Positions 1 to 8,057 of a stretch of 10,613 bases of DNA are shown here, one piece after another. The DNA is from Dunaliella salina (taxonomy: Eukaryota; Chlorophyta; Chlorophyceae; Chlamydomonadales; Dunaliellaceae): assembly GCA_002284615.2 (NCBI GenBank), contig MU069489.1, positions 56,305 through 66,917 of the forward strand. The letters run 5' to 3'. The notes under the pieces were generated by a model, which made no database searches, had not been told where the DNA came from, and saw only the letters and a list, made by a program, of their open reading frames with translations. Made by a program: the position numbers and the translations under genes. How positions within the stretch are numbered: position 1 is the first letter of the stretch; each line of letters opens with the position of its first letter.

Positions 1-159
1 GCGTATAATGCAGTGCAAATGCGCAGTGCCTTCCAACGCACTAGCATTTATCCTGGCACGATTGACCTGCGCAAAGCTCAAGCAGTTCAAAGTCGCACAC
101 ATGATTTGGGTCACTCCGGTGAATTGTGCAGTCCAAATATACCTCAAACTGCTTCCAAT
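1..159. other. Non-coding flank with no recognised feature
   Basis: I see no gene, RNA or repeat of note here. Reading frames are open on the + strand through about 470, but they run straight through the tandem duplication that follows, whose length is not a multiple of three. They show no conserved-looking protein. Confidence 0.4.
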
Positions 160-374
160 GGCACATCATTTCCATCACAGTGCATTCATGCTTTATCATA
201 CCTTGTGCTGCACTCTTTTAATTTCACTCTATCTAATGCACATGCTCATGCTGCATCATACACCCAGGCACATCATTTCCATCACAGTGCATTTCTGCTC
301 CATCATACCTTGTGCTGCACTCTATCTATTGCACTCTATCTATTGCACATGCTCATGCTGCATCATACACCCGG
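160..374. repeat. 107-bp imperfect tandem duplication
   Basis: Two adjacent copies start at 160 and 267. Each begins GGCACATCATTTCCATCACA and carries CATCATACCTTGTGCTGCAC and a CATGCTCATGCTGCATCATA segment near its end. The second copy also has a 14-bp internal duplication of TCTATCTATTGCAC near 318-345. A 107-bp period shifts the reading frame between copies, so the open frames across it are probably not translated. Confidence 0.85.
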
Positions 375-641
375 AGTGCATCAGGCAACTCCACACCCAT
401 CATGGTGTGCTTGTGCTGCGTCATGTCCGCTGCTACATCCATTGATGACGGACAATCCGCAGCCGAGCTCCTAAAAGCACATGCTTATGGAGAAGGTCCA
501 ACGCTGAGCGGTGGTGGGCAGAGCGCTTGGCTTCAGTTGCGGTTAAAACTTTAATTTTAGTTACATACATTAGTTATAAGCTTAGCCTGGCCCTGCCAAA
601 AAGTGGTCTTAGGAAGAAGGGTCCTTGTGATTCTGCATATC

Positions 642-713
642 CATCTGGGTGCACCTGTTGACCCTGATGCTGCTCAGCATCTGGGTGCGCCTGTTGACCC
701 TCATCTAGAGCAG
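642..713. repeat. 36-bp direct repeat, two copies
   Basis: CATCTGGGTGCACCTGTTGA at 642 recurs with one change (GCGCC for GCACC) at 678, followed in both copies by a GACCCT string. A weaker relative of the same text lies near 940-970. No coding role is apparent. Confidence 0.7.
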
Positions 714-724
714 CATGAGCGGCA

Positions 725-932
725 CAGCAGTCATGCGTTTTGACTGATGGCTTCTTTGTGTAGAAACCAAAGACTAAAATGCAGTGCCTGCAAGGCAGCA
801 GCCCGGCCCAGCAGTCATGCGTTTTGACTGATGGCTTCTTTGTGTAAAACAAAAACTAAAATGCAGTGCCTGCAAGGCAGCAGCCCGGCTCAGCAGTTGT
901 GCGTTTTGACTGATGGCTTCTTCCTTGTAACC
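725..932. repeat. 84-bp tandem repeat, about 2.5 copies
   Basis: Copies begin at 725, 809 and 891, so the periods are 84 and 82 bp. Each opens with CAGCAGT followed by GCGTTTTGACTGATGGCTTC. The first two continue through a shared ACTAAAATGCAGTGCCTGCA segment; the third is cut short near 932. The small length change between copies breaks any shared reading frame. Confidence 0.85.
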
Positions 933-1073
933 TCGTGTTCCTGCTGACTCTGATGCAGACGGTGCGCCTTGGGGGGCTCTCTAACCCGTACAAGGTGCGG
1001 CACCTGCTGGTTGTTCCGTTCATCCCATGCCCCCCTCAGAACGGCCGCCCAAGCCCGCAACCGCAGCGCAAGC

Positions 1074-1075
<2 letters not shown>

Positions 1076-1126
<51 letters not shown>

Positions 1127-1129
1127 CGT
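1076..1129. repeat. (TG)n microsatellite running into (CG)n
   Basis: About 21 GT units pass directly into about five GC units, then GTGCACTCGCGG. This is an uninterrupted alternating purine-pyrimidine tract of more than 50 bp, the sequence type classically able to adopt left-handed Z-DNA. The open frames through it (runs of Val-Cys or His-Thr) are products of the dinucleotide repeat. Confidence 0.95.
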
Positions 1130-1337
1130 GCACTCGCGGCATACAGAGTTGGTAATGCTGATAAGCATACTGTCTTGGGAACCTTTCATAATGCTTGTGC
1201 CTGTCCTTGAGTTGTGCTGGATGTGTGCCTCTAGAATCACTGCTTTTGATGTGTGCCAAACCAAACTGTCCTCATGTACAATTTGGAGGACCACAAATGT
1301 CACAATTGTCAGGAATGCCCATTGTAAATGTAAATGT

Positions 1338-1420
1338 GATGGATGGATGGATGGATGGATGGATGGATGGATGGATGGATGGATGGATGGATGGATGGAT
1401 GGATGGATGGATGGATGGAT
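1338..1420. repeat. (GGAT)n tetranucleotide microsatellite
   Basis: About 20 perfect GGAT units. Because four is not a multiple of three, the tract is open in several frames as a Met-Asp-Gly-Trp repeat, a typical artefact rather than a protein. It lies between two (TG)n tracts. Confidence 0.97.
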
Positions 1421-1546
1421 CTGAACCTCTGCATTCGTGTGCACTCAATCATCAAAACAAAGCATTTTTTTTTAGATCCAGGCTGCATACTTCCTTGCTA
1501 CACACTCTTACTTGCTACCTCACAACAAGAAGCAAAGCATGCAAGG

Positions 1547-1650
<104 letters not shown>

Positions 1651-1784
1651 CTTGCAGTTGTGGTTTTTCACTGACGAGAAGGCAATAACCCCAAAGGTCC
1701 GGGTTTGGCTATGTGGCGCAACCCTCCTTCTTGGCCCGCGCGAGACGCTGCTGGTGGGTGCGCTGAAAAAGTTGCTTGTTATAT

Positions 1785-1975
1785 GGTGCACCAGAGAGCA
1801 CAAGGGGCCAATTGGTTGGGAATTTGGATTAGATGGTACAACAAAGCATGCAGGATGAGAAGGCTGTGGATCTGGTTTAGATGGTACACACAAAGCATGC
1901 GGGATTAGATGGTTGTTGGTTTGGATTAGATGGTACACCAGAAAGCATGTGGGGCTCAATGGTTGTGTGGTGCAA
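1785..1975. repeat. 48-49 bp degenerate tandem repeat
   Basis: Units share TTAGATGGTACA, then AAAGCATG, then a G-rich segment. The AGATGGTAC core falls at 1831, 1879 and 1928, with an older copy (TGGTGCACCAGAGAGCAC) near 1785. The array is flanked by related strings: GTGGCGCAACCCTCCTTC at about 1711 and GTGGTGCAACCCTTTC at about 1967, each followed by a GGCCC-containing segment. This suggests the array and its borders grew by nested duplication. Confidence 0.7.
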
Positions 1976-2598
1976 CCCTTTCTAGGCCCATGCGCCACGA
2001 ATGGGTGTGGCTGGATGGTTTCAGTGTTACTGGAAGGTAAATTGCAGAGAAAGTGAGGGCAGCACTATCTCAAGGGGGGGACCCCAGGTAAACAGGTCTG
2101 GCATGGATGAGGTAATCTGAAAGTTGACGTTCATGCTTGCTGCGAGTGGGAGTCGTTTGAAAATTATTTAACCCAAAGCCAAATAAACTCAATTTAGGGA
2201 TTGTACTAATATGCTGCAATAAATTACGTTTACGCCAGGTGTACTGGGTAGGTGATGCTGATGAGGATGAGGTTACATAAAGTGCACCACGTTAGTCAAA
2301 TCTGGGCATCGCTCGTTCTGTGGAGATTACCATGAATTTGATACCATAAATTTGTTTGAGTTTAGATGGCTGCAGGGCGCTAAGGAGGCATGCTGTCGAT
2401 CCGTGTGCCTCCCTGATATTCACATTTACAACCTCAGTGTGAGCTCATATGCACAGCAAGATACCGTACTTTGCTTTCACCCTTCACCTATCATAATTGT
2501 TGCCTAGCATTTGATGAGGATGACATAATCCTAAGTCGTGCAATCTTTGGGAATTCATGCAATCTTGGTAGAATTCCAGAAGTGCACACAGATGTGCA
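1976..2598. other. Gene-free stretch without obvious repeats
   Basis: This region is AT-richer than its surroundings (especially about 2150-2360) and lacks microsatellites. I see no open frame of note, no RNA gene and no tandem repeat. A 9-bp inverted pair, TTGCCTAGC at 2500 and GCTAGGCAA at 2605, is present but has no matching target-site duplication. Confidence 0.5.
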
Positions 2599-2740
2599 TT
2601 GCCAGCTAGGCAATTCGCTGGAGGCTGTCACTCAGCAGTAGAATCCACACAGAGAAACAGTTCCTTCTCCAGTTTAGGAGGGGGAGCTGCCTGGGCCCAC
2701 GGGCTGCACCCCCCTCCCAATCCACGCCCTGTAGTCAGAC

Positions 2741-2912
2741 AGGAGAAATATGGCATGGAGGAAAGGAGCTGTTCCAAAGAACAAATGAGAGGAAAAAAGA
2801 TGGAAATGAGGCTCAAAGGAAGACAGGTAAAGAAGGCAGGCAGGCTTCAAGAACGAGTGAGAGCAAAGTGGAAGCTGAAAAACAAAAGGAGAGAGTTAAT
2901 GTCGCATTGCAC
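2741..2912 (+). other. Purine-rich tract inside a weak 122-codon open frame
   Basis: The + strand here is strongly A/G-biased (AGGAAAGGAG, GAGAGGAAAAAAGATGG, AAAACAAAAGGAGAGAG). A frame open from 2599 to 2967 crosses it and would give a Lys/Arg/Glu-rich segment, which is what any purine-rich DNA yields. A CAGGTAAAG string at 2825-2833 resembles a donor site. The rest of the frame is low-complexity or Cys/Trp-rich and resembles nothing I know. I do not call a gene; a short charged exon cannot be excluded. Confidence 0.35.
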
Positions 2913-3111
2913 GCTTCAAATGCCATCCTTCTGGTGCTGGTGCAGGATAGCATCCTCATGCATTTGATCTTGGAGAGTGCAGATGGGTATTCCATTTGAA
3001 CCTTCTTAAAGGTACTCTAGACCTTCATTGATAACACCACCTTTTGCTCACTCATGTGTTTCACTCAGTGAAGCTGCACCTATGCTAAATGTACATGCAG
3101 ACTGTTGTTTC

Positions 3112-3600
3112 CTCTCTCTCTCTCTCTCTCGCTCATGGCACCACCCTCAGCGCCACCTCACAATACCTGAACTCTCCAAGATTGTGGCACTACACCCTGC
3201 CCAAAGCGCTTACATTACTCTCACTCATGAGGCCCCTGCCAGCTTGCTGGTCAGGGAACCTTTCCTTGATGTGCGCGTGGGCTTTGCTTTTCTTTTCTCT
3301 TTCCCTCGTTCATGGCACCACCCTCAGCGCCACCTCACAATACCTGAACTCTCTTCATTTCATGGCACCGCCTTTCACTCATGATACTCCACCCTGCATT
3401 TCCTGCACCTTCCCAGAATTGTGGTATTGCACCTTGCAAAGCGCCCACATTACTCATAAGGCCCTGCCAGCTTGCTAGTCAGAGAATCTTTCCTTACTGC
3501 ACGTGTGGGCTTTTCTTTCTTTTTCCTCTCACTCAATAGCACCACCCTCAGCGCCGCCTCACACTTCCTGAACCCTCCTCCTTCAGAACAATGCCTTTTT
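3112..3600. repeat. Three-copy 177-223 bp direct repeat with pyrimidine tracts
   Basis: The core GCACCACCCTCAGCGCC, followed by CTCACA and CCTGAAC, is preceded by CATGG at 3134 and 3311 and by CAATA at 3534. Each copy is preceded by a CT- or TTTTCTTT-rich pyrimidine run. Between cores, CCCTGCCAGCTTGCT and GTGGGCTTT segments also repeat. The second interval is about 46 bp longer, owing to extra sequence around 3355-3415. Neither 177 nor 223 fits a protein repeat here, and open frames differ between copies. Confidence 0.8.
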
Positions 3601-3673
3601 CTCTTGACACCCCTCCTTGCAGTGGCCCTGCATTTCCGGTCCAGTTCCGTATTTTTGGAGGAAAAGTGTCTAA

Positions 3674-3699
3674 GGCCAATTCCGTGTATTTGCATGCTC
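3674..3699 (-). repeat. Inverted copy of the downstream 42-bp repeat unit
   Basis: CCAATTCCGTGTATTTGCAT is nearly the reverse complement of the unit text CATGCAAATACATGGAGTTGG at 3899, with two mismatches. It lies about 75 bp upstream of the 42-bp array and in the opposite orientation, so transcribed RNA or single-stranded DNA could fold into a hairpin with any of the array units. Confidence 0.7.
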
Positions 3700-3769
3700 C
3701 CGGCTTAAGGAAAAGAATGAGGCCAAATGTAGCTGGGCGTGGGTGTGGGGGATGAAGGTGCAGTTTGTA

Positions 3770-3946
3770 CGGTCATGCAAACATACGGAATTGGCCAATT
3801 AGTAGTGTGCGCGGTCATGCAAGTAAAAGGAATTTGCAATTAGTAGTGAGCGCGGTCATTTGAATATACGGAATTGGCCAATTAGTAGTGAGCACGGTCA
3901 TGCAAATACATGGAGTTGGCCAATTAGTAGTGAGCGCGTTCATGCA
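3770..3946. repeat. 42-bp tandem array, about 4.2 copies
   Basis: Unit starts (CGGTCAT or CGTTCAT) fall at 3770, 3812, 3853, 3895 and 3937, giving periods of 42, 41, 42 and 42 bp. Each unit carries GGAATTGGCCAATTAGTAGT or a close variant, itself built round the palindrome AATTGGCCAATT. The units abut with no unique spacers, so this is a minisatellite and not a CRISPR array. Confidence 0.9.
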
Positions 3947-4522
3947 TGTCCATCTGTGCTCATCTTCACCAACTGGAACTTGGACAATCGTTTCATTGTT
4001 TCCCTTGGGCTCGCAATTTCGAGCGCCCACGTTTGGTGCCACGCCGGCTTCCAACAAAGGCAAGGCCCGCGAAGGCAACGCCAAAGGGCTGCTGCGCTGT
4101 CTTGCATCCTGCTTCCATCAAGTTGTCAATCCAGCCTGGCCTCTGGTTGGACTCATTGTTTGCATCAGTGCTGGCGGATGAGTCTGTCCTTCATGCATGC
4201 TGGTTGCTGTCCAGTGTGGATGTTAACTTATCTAGCCCAGCCTTTCTTTGACACTGCCCTGTCTTGCCGCGCCTGAAACCCCTATGTATGGCCACCCTCG
4301 TCCCCACATACAAGGTCATACACAAGAACCATCAGTCAAAAGCCATCAGTCACAACATATGGCTGCTGGGCTATAAAATGTAATGAAGCGATCACCAAAA
4401 GTCACCCTTCCCCACATACACATCGCATACGAAGTCTTTCGACACTGCCCGCCCTGCACCGCCTGCTCCCCCGACAGCTGCATCTCACACGGAGCCACAC
4501 TTTACACATGTACACATGTATA

Positions 4523-4525
<3 letters not shown>
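3947..4525. other. Gene-free stretch with a diverged copy of the 129-bp repeat
   Basis: GACACTGCCCTGTCTTGC, then CGCGCCTG and GGCCACCC (about 4250-4300), is a diverged relative of the tandem 129-bp unit at 4681-4938; a weaker relative lies near 4440. TATAAAA occurs at 4372-4378 but nothing downstream looks like a gene start. Open frames through 3860-4276 are overlapping and unconvincing. Confidence 0.45.

Positions 4526-4591
<66 letters not shown>
4526..4591. repeat. (CA)n microsatellite with a short degenerate flank
   Basis: About 33 CA units, the only long dinucleotide tract here with CA rather than TG on the + strand. It is preceded by palindromic ACATGTACACATGTATACGT text and followed by two 33-bp-spaced copies of CGTTT-TACATCTAT-TGTA (4591 and 4624). 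Confidence 0.95.
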
Positions 4592-4595
<4 letters not shown>

Positions 4596-4680
4596 ATACA
4601 TCTATATGTAAGCCCAACCCACACGTTTGTACATCTATGTGTAGACATGACTAACATGTCTATACATGTATGTGTACACA

Positions 4681-4938
4681 ACCCACACACGATCTTGTCT
4701 GACACTGCCTTGTCTCGCAGCGCCTGCACCCAACACACGGCCACCCAGGGGCCAACTTGCACACATGCCTCCCGGGCGGCTTCTGCATCACGCCCTACAC
4801 TCAAACACAACCCACACACAATCTTGTTTGACTCTGCCTTGTCTCGCAGCGCCTGCACCCAACACACGGCCACCCAGGGGCCGACTTGCACACACGCTTC
4901 CAGGGCGGCTTCTGTATCTCCCTGCGGCCCATGAACAC
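4681..4938. repeat. 129-bp tandem duplication
   Basis: Copies start at 4681 and 4810. They share a long near-identical segment containing TTGTCTCGCAGCGCCTGCAC, AACACACGGCCACCCAGGGG, ACTTGCACACA and GGGCGGCTTCTG. The period equals 43 codons, so the + frame repeats a Ser/Thr/His/Cys-rich peptide, but that frame is continuous with the (CA)n tract and gives a low-complexity product with no recognisable domain. The high identity suggests a recent duplication of an element that also has an older copy near 4250. Confidence 0.9.
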
Positions 4939-5345
4939 TCTCCCTTCCACCTTGTGAGTACCTAAAAGCCATGCTGCATGAATTGGCGCTTTCCTGCGTC
5001 CCCTCAATGAAGGCCGTGATTGCAAGTTTTCTGTGTGCACACTCTTCTTGTGCCCATGGGAAAGGATCGTGATCGCTGATGCGCTATTTCAAAGTCTCGG
5101 GCTTCGCGACTCTTGAAAGTTGTGAAATGGATGCATCTGAGTGCGGCGCAAAAATCCCTCCCCACCATTATTCCTTGCCATCTTCCCCCTTATGGCAACC
5201 TCACGGCTATTTGCTAGAGGCTGCAGATTTGCTTGACAGAAAGTGTTGCTTGGTCAAGCGCTGCCAGCCTTTTTCAGTTTGTTGGGGAAAATTCCTTCTT
5301 TTCAGGGATGGATTAGGGCCCTGCAGCATTTCCACTTTGTCTCTT
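4939..5345. other. Stretch without supported gene or repeat
   Basis: A + frame starting with ATG at 5079 runs to 5369, ending in the 28-bp array. Its product is unfamiliar and of mixed composition. There is no clear splice context, so it is left uncalled. No RNA gene is visible. Confidence 0.4.
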
Positions 5346-5485
5346 GTGTTTTGCCAGCAGTGCCAGTAGTATTGTGTTTTACCAGCAGTGCCAGTAGCAT
5401 TGTGTTTTGCCAGCAGTGCCAGTAGCATTGTGTTTTGCCAGCAGTGCCAGTAGCATTGTGTTTTGCTGACAGTGCCAATGACATT
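5346..5485. repeat. 28-bp tandem array, five copies
   Basis: Units start at 5346, 5374, 5402, 5430 and 5458. The consensus begins GTGTTTTGCCAGCAGTGCC and continues AGTAGCATT. Copies 3 and 4 are identical; copies 1 and 2 differ by one or two bases; copy 5 is the most diverged, as expected for an edge unit. There are no spacers, so this is not CRISPR. The array lies just upstream of a candidate splice acceptor at 5501-5503. Confidence 0.95.
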
Positions 5486-5503
5486 TCTCTCCATGTCCTG
5501 CAG

Positions 5504-5677
5504 ATTTGTCTGCCTTCTTCTTTGTGCCTGTCTCCAGAAGTGATGGTGAAGTGGTGGGATGGCACTCACACCGCAAACCGTGAACACTGTGTGATCAACC
5601 AGATTTCCTTGTGCCATATTCTCCAGATGCGGCTGGTCTATGACGTGACGGTGTGCACAAGGCCTCGGAAACATTAA
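5504..5677 (+). CDS. Candidate terminal exon, function unknown
   Basis: This is a possible last exon. A pyrimidine-containing CTCCATGTCCTGCAG ends at 5503, and a frame of 57 codons runs to TAA at 5675-5677. By hand count over the last 47 sense codons, G/C is roughly 66, 53 and 38 percent at positions 3, 1 and 2, the order typical of coding DNA in moderately GC-rich genomes. The peptide has a balanced composition with a VKWWDGTHTANREHC segment and a basic C-terminus (TRPRKH). An alternative acceptor is the AG at 5536-5537. I do not recognise the family, find no convincing upstream partner exon, and see no start codon context. The opposite strand is also open across much of this region, so the strand is not certain. 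Treat it as a lead. Confidence 0.3.
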   Translation: MCLPSSLCLSPEVMVKWWDGTHTANREHCVINQISLCHILQMRLVYDVTVCTRPRKH

Positions 5678-5738
5678 GAACCATGCCATTTTGATGGCGT
5701 CTGCACCTTCTTTCTCGCCTCCCTTTGGAAACAGTAGT

Positions 5739-5746
5739 GATAATTT
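5739..5746. repeat. Left 8-bp target-site duplication (GATAATTT)
   Basis: GATAATTT lies directly outside the left terminal inverted repeat and recurs exactly at 6008-6015 directly outside the right one. The uninterrupted sister unit at 6049-6076 contains this octamer once (6064-6071), as expected if it was duplicated on insertion. Confidence 0.93.
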
Positions 5747-6007
5747 CAGGGATGGGTCATACGCGGGTTTGGGCTAAACAATACGCGTATATGCGTGTAA
5801 AATACGCGTATGTCAGGTATATACGTGATTTGGGCCATTTTGGGCTGGGAGGGTCTTGGGTGGGATGGATCCCACTGGGCGGTATCACAGGGCGATTTAC
5901 CTCCGTATTTTCTGATGTTTGGCAAACAGCCATTTTTATAATATGCGTTTATACGTCAATTTTAACGGTACGTGAAAATATGTGCATTCATGTATGACCC
6001 ATCCCTG
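5747..6007. mobile_element. hAT-type non-autonomous element (MITE), 261 bp
   Basis: The element begins CAGGGATGGGTCATAC (5747-5762) and ends with its exact reverse complement GTATGACCCATCCCTG (5992-6007), a perfect 16-bp terminal inverted repeat. It is flanked by a perfect 8-bp target-site duplication, GATAATTT. An 8-bp duplication with termini of the CAGGG type (fitting the YARNG pattern) is characteristic of the hAT superfamily. At 261 bp it encodes no transposase; the frame open across it is fortuitous. Subterminal regions carry several ACGCGTAT-like palindromic strings, candidate transposase-binding sites. Perfect repeats and duplication suggest recent movement, presumably driven in trans by an autonomous hAT element elsewhere in the genome. 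PiggyBac and Tc1/mariner are excluded by the duplication (TTAA and TA respectively). Confidence 0.93.
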
Positions 6008-6015
6008 GATAATTT
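6008..6015. repeat. Right 8-bp target-site duplication (GATAATTT)
   Basis: Exact second copy of the octamer at 5739-5746, followed by ATCCA, which completes the interrupted 28-bp unit. Confidence 0.93.
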
Positions 6016-6089
6016 ATCCATTTGGAAATCATAATGATTCTTTATCGATTTGGAAATCAAAGTGATAATTTATCATATAATGGGGTGGC

Positions 6090-6960
6090 ATTAAAGACCA
6101 TGTCCATCCTGCAGGCTCAGCCTGCAAAACTTTGATGCAGCACCAGGTGTAGGCATGTGGGGCCTGGCTCAACCGGTCAGGCATGTGCGGAACGCACCAT
6201 GTTTTGTTTACAGGGCTCTGCTTTCAACCTGCAGGTTATCACATTAAACACTATGTCCATCCTGCTGGCATCAGCCCTCTCTCTTCCCTTCCAAAAGAAA
6301 TTTGTACTTGACAATGAATGGGGTGGCAACTGCCCTGCCAACATCACAAACACCGTGTTCATCCTCAAGCCATCAGCCTTCTTGCATACGGCCTGTGTCC
6401 CCAGATACCGTCAATGCATGGTGTGATGGCACATGCCCTGCAAACACCAAATATCACGATTGTCCAACAAACATAAACGCGTTGTCATGTGCTTGTTTTC
6501 CAACGCAAGTGATAGCCTTCTTGCATGTGGACTGTGTCCCCAGATGCCACCAGCGCGTGGGGTGACGGAATGTGATCTGCGAACATCAACCATCACGCTC
6601 GTCCTGCAAACATCAGCAGCGTAGCGCACGCTTGTCTTCAAACGCATGTTATGCGAGTTATTGTGGTTTGTGCCTGCTAACGCCGACCAACAAGTCTGTC
6701 CTGCAAACCTCAGCGCTTTGTATCGAGCCCCTGTCTTCAAATGCAAGCTTTGCCTGTTGCTGTGGTTTGTGCCTGCTAACGCCAACCAACAAGTCTGTCC
6801 TGCAAACCTCAGCGCTTTGTATCGAGCCCCTGTCTTCAAAGGCAAGTGATACGTGTTGTGGTGGCATATCCCCTGCAAATACCAAACAGCATGTCTGCCC
6901 TGCTAACATCAGTCCTTAGTCATGTGCCTGTTTCCATGTGCATGCGATACATGTCATGAT
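6090..6960. repeat. Degenerate ~99-bp tandem array
   Basis: The landmark TGTCTTCAAA or a variant falls at about 6493, 6633, 6732, 6831 and 6929, so the period is 98-99 bp except for one longer unit of about 140 bp. A second landmark, GTCCTGCAAACATCAGC or similar, alternates with it and extends in weak form back to about 6100 (ATGTCCATCCTGCAGG). The two central units (from about 6661 and 6760) are nearly identical over some 80 bp, including ACCAACAAGTCTGTCCTGCA; outer units are progressively diverged. The 99-bp unit equals 33 codons, so frames stay open through the central copies, but outer copies break them. Confidence 0.85.
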
Positions 6961-7300
6961 GAAGTTAAACACAGATGAATCAAGTATGAGTAAAATGTGT
7001 CAAGGTGAGGTTAGATGCAGGTGAATCAAATGCGGTGAATCAATGGGCATCATGCAATAGCAATCAAAGTGCACTTTAATCATATTAAAGTTCAATTTGG
7101 CGCGAAATTTGATCACACAAAAGTGCACAAGATTTTTGACACATTCCGCTTTGCTTGCCAAAGTGCACTTCGACAGCGCTTTGTGAACGCGCTACCAAAG
7201 CGCTATCAAAGCGCATATCAAAGTGAATCTCGGGGGGGCAATGGTCATTGGCAACTTACATGTGTCATAATGAGTTAGATACAGATGTGTCGAACATGGT
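6955..7300. repeat. Dispersed short repeat and palindrome-rich patch
   Basis: Three weak relatives of GTTA-A-(C)ACAGATG followed by TCAA occur near 6964, 7010 and 7273. Between the second and third lies 7061-7225, with AAAGTGCACTTT (a perfect 12-bp palindrome at 7066-7077), AAAAGTGCAC (7119), AAAGTGCACTT (7160), and a 9-bp inverted pair AGCGCTTTG (7175-7183) and CAAAGCGCT (7196-7204) around a 12-base loop. The patch could be an insertion into the older repeat, but I cannot find terminal repeats or a target-site duplication that prove it. Confidence 0.5.
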
Positions 7301-7477
7301 GTGTCAAACGTTGCCTCCTGGCACGCCTCTGCAAATTCTAGATGATGAAGGATTACAAAGCTTCTCAAACCACCGTCCAGCTTGCTTTCATAAGTAGACG
7401 ACACGCACCATCATCGAAAAGATGGTCATGCGTCTATAGCCACACATGTCACATCATACATGATGCCTTGCAGTGCT

Positions 7478-7985
7478 ACCTTCCAACACCTGCTCAACTC
7501 TTGCTGCTGGAGGCCAACCTGTGGCCCTCTCGTTAGTATTCAATGTGTTGGCGTCCATACTCAGTCCATACTCAAAGTGTCACAGGGCCACCTTCCGGCA
7601 TTTGCTCGACTCTCGTTGCCCAAGGCCAACCTTTGGCCCATGCGTCCATATTCAATGTGCTGGCATCCATACTCAGTTCATACTCAAAGTGTCGTGGGGC
7701 CACTTTCCAGCACCTGCTCGACTTTTGCTGCTCAAGGCAAACCTTTGTCCCTGGCGTCCATATTCAATGTGCTGACGTCCATACTCAATTCATACTCAAC
7801 TGTGCTGTATGGCCACCTTACAGCACCTGCTTGACTCTTGTTGTCCAAGGCAAACCTTTGGCCCTGGCGTCCTTATTCAATGTGCTGACATCCATACTGA
7901 ATTCATACTCAATGCGCTGTAGGGCCACCTTCCAACACCTACTTGACTCTTGCTGCCCGAGGCCAACCTTTGGGCCGGGCGTTGG
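7478..7985. repeat. 112-bp tandem array, about 4.5 copies
   Basis: Units start at 7478, 7590, 7702, 7815 and 7927 (periods 112, 112, 113, 112). Each has a CCTTCCA-CACCTGCTCGACT-like start, then a GCCAACCTTTGGCCC-like string, then TATTCAATGTGCTGGC and TCCATACTCA. The last unit stops near 7985. Because 112 is not a multiple of three, successive units are read in different frames. A 239-codon open frame beginning at 7543 crosses most of the array only because stop codons happen to be rare in it. Confidence 0.95.
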
Positions 7986-8057
7986 TGCTGCAGCATCGCC
8001 TCTAACAGCACACAACCCTGGCAGTCACAACACCTCACCACCACGTCCTATTGGCCC

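Larger units (their letters stand above)
5724..6076. repeat. 28-bp tandem array (three units) interrupted by a MITE
   Basis: Unit 1 is split: its first 23 bases are at 5724-5746 and its last five at 6016-6020. Unit 2 is 6021-6048 and unit 3 is 6049-6076. All begin TTTGGAAA and end TTATC plus two bases; units 1 and 3 share GTGATAATTTATC. Removing the MITE and one target-site copy brings unit 1 to exactly 28 bp. This array is unrelated in sequence to the 28-bp array at 5346-5485. Confidence 0.88.

Noticed and set aside
1658..1858. Frame after the second TG tract containing [12 protein letters not shown], faintly like a Tc1/mariner transposase segment
   Set aside because: The resemblance is a few residues only, no catalytic context follows, and the frame runs into a 48-bp degenerate DNA repeat.
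2500..2613. Small inverted-repeat element bounded by TTGCCTAGC and GCTAGGCAA
   Set aside because: Nine-base ends with no matching target-site duplication are not sufficient evidence for a transposon.
2599..2967. 122-codon frame as a basic nuclear protein
   Set aside because: The Lys/Arg/Glu content follows from a purine-rich DNA tract and the rest is not protein-like.
3770..3946. CRISPR array (also considered for 5346-5485)
   Set aside because: Units abut directly with no unique spacers, and the window is eukaryotic in character.
4372..4378. TATAAAA as a promoter TATA box
   Set aside because: A single 7-bp match with no gene start or other promoter element downstream is expected by chance.
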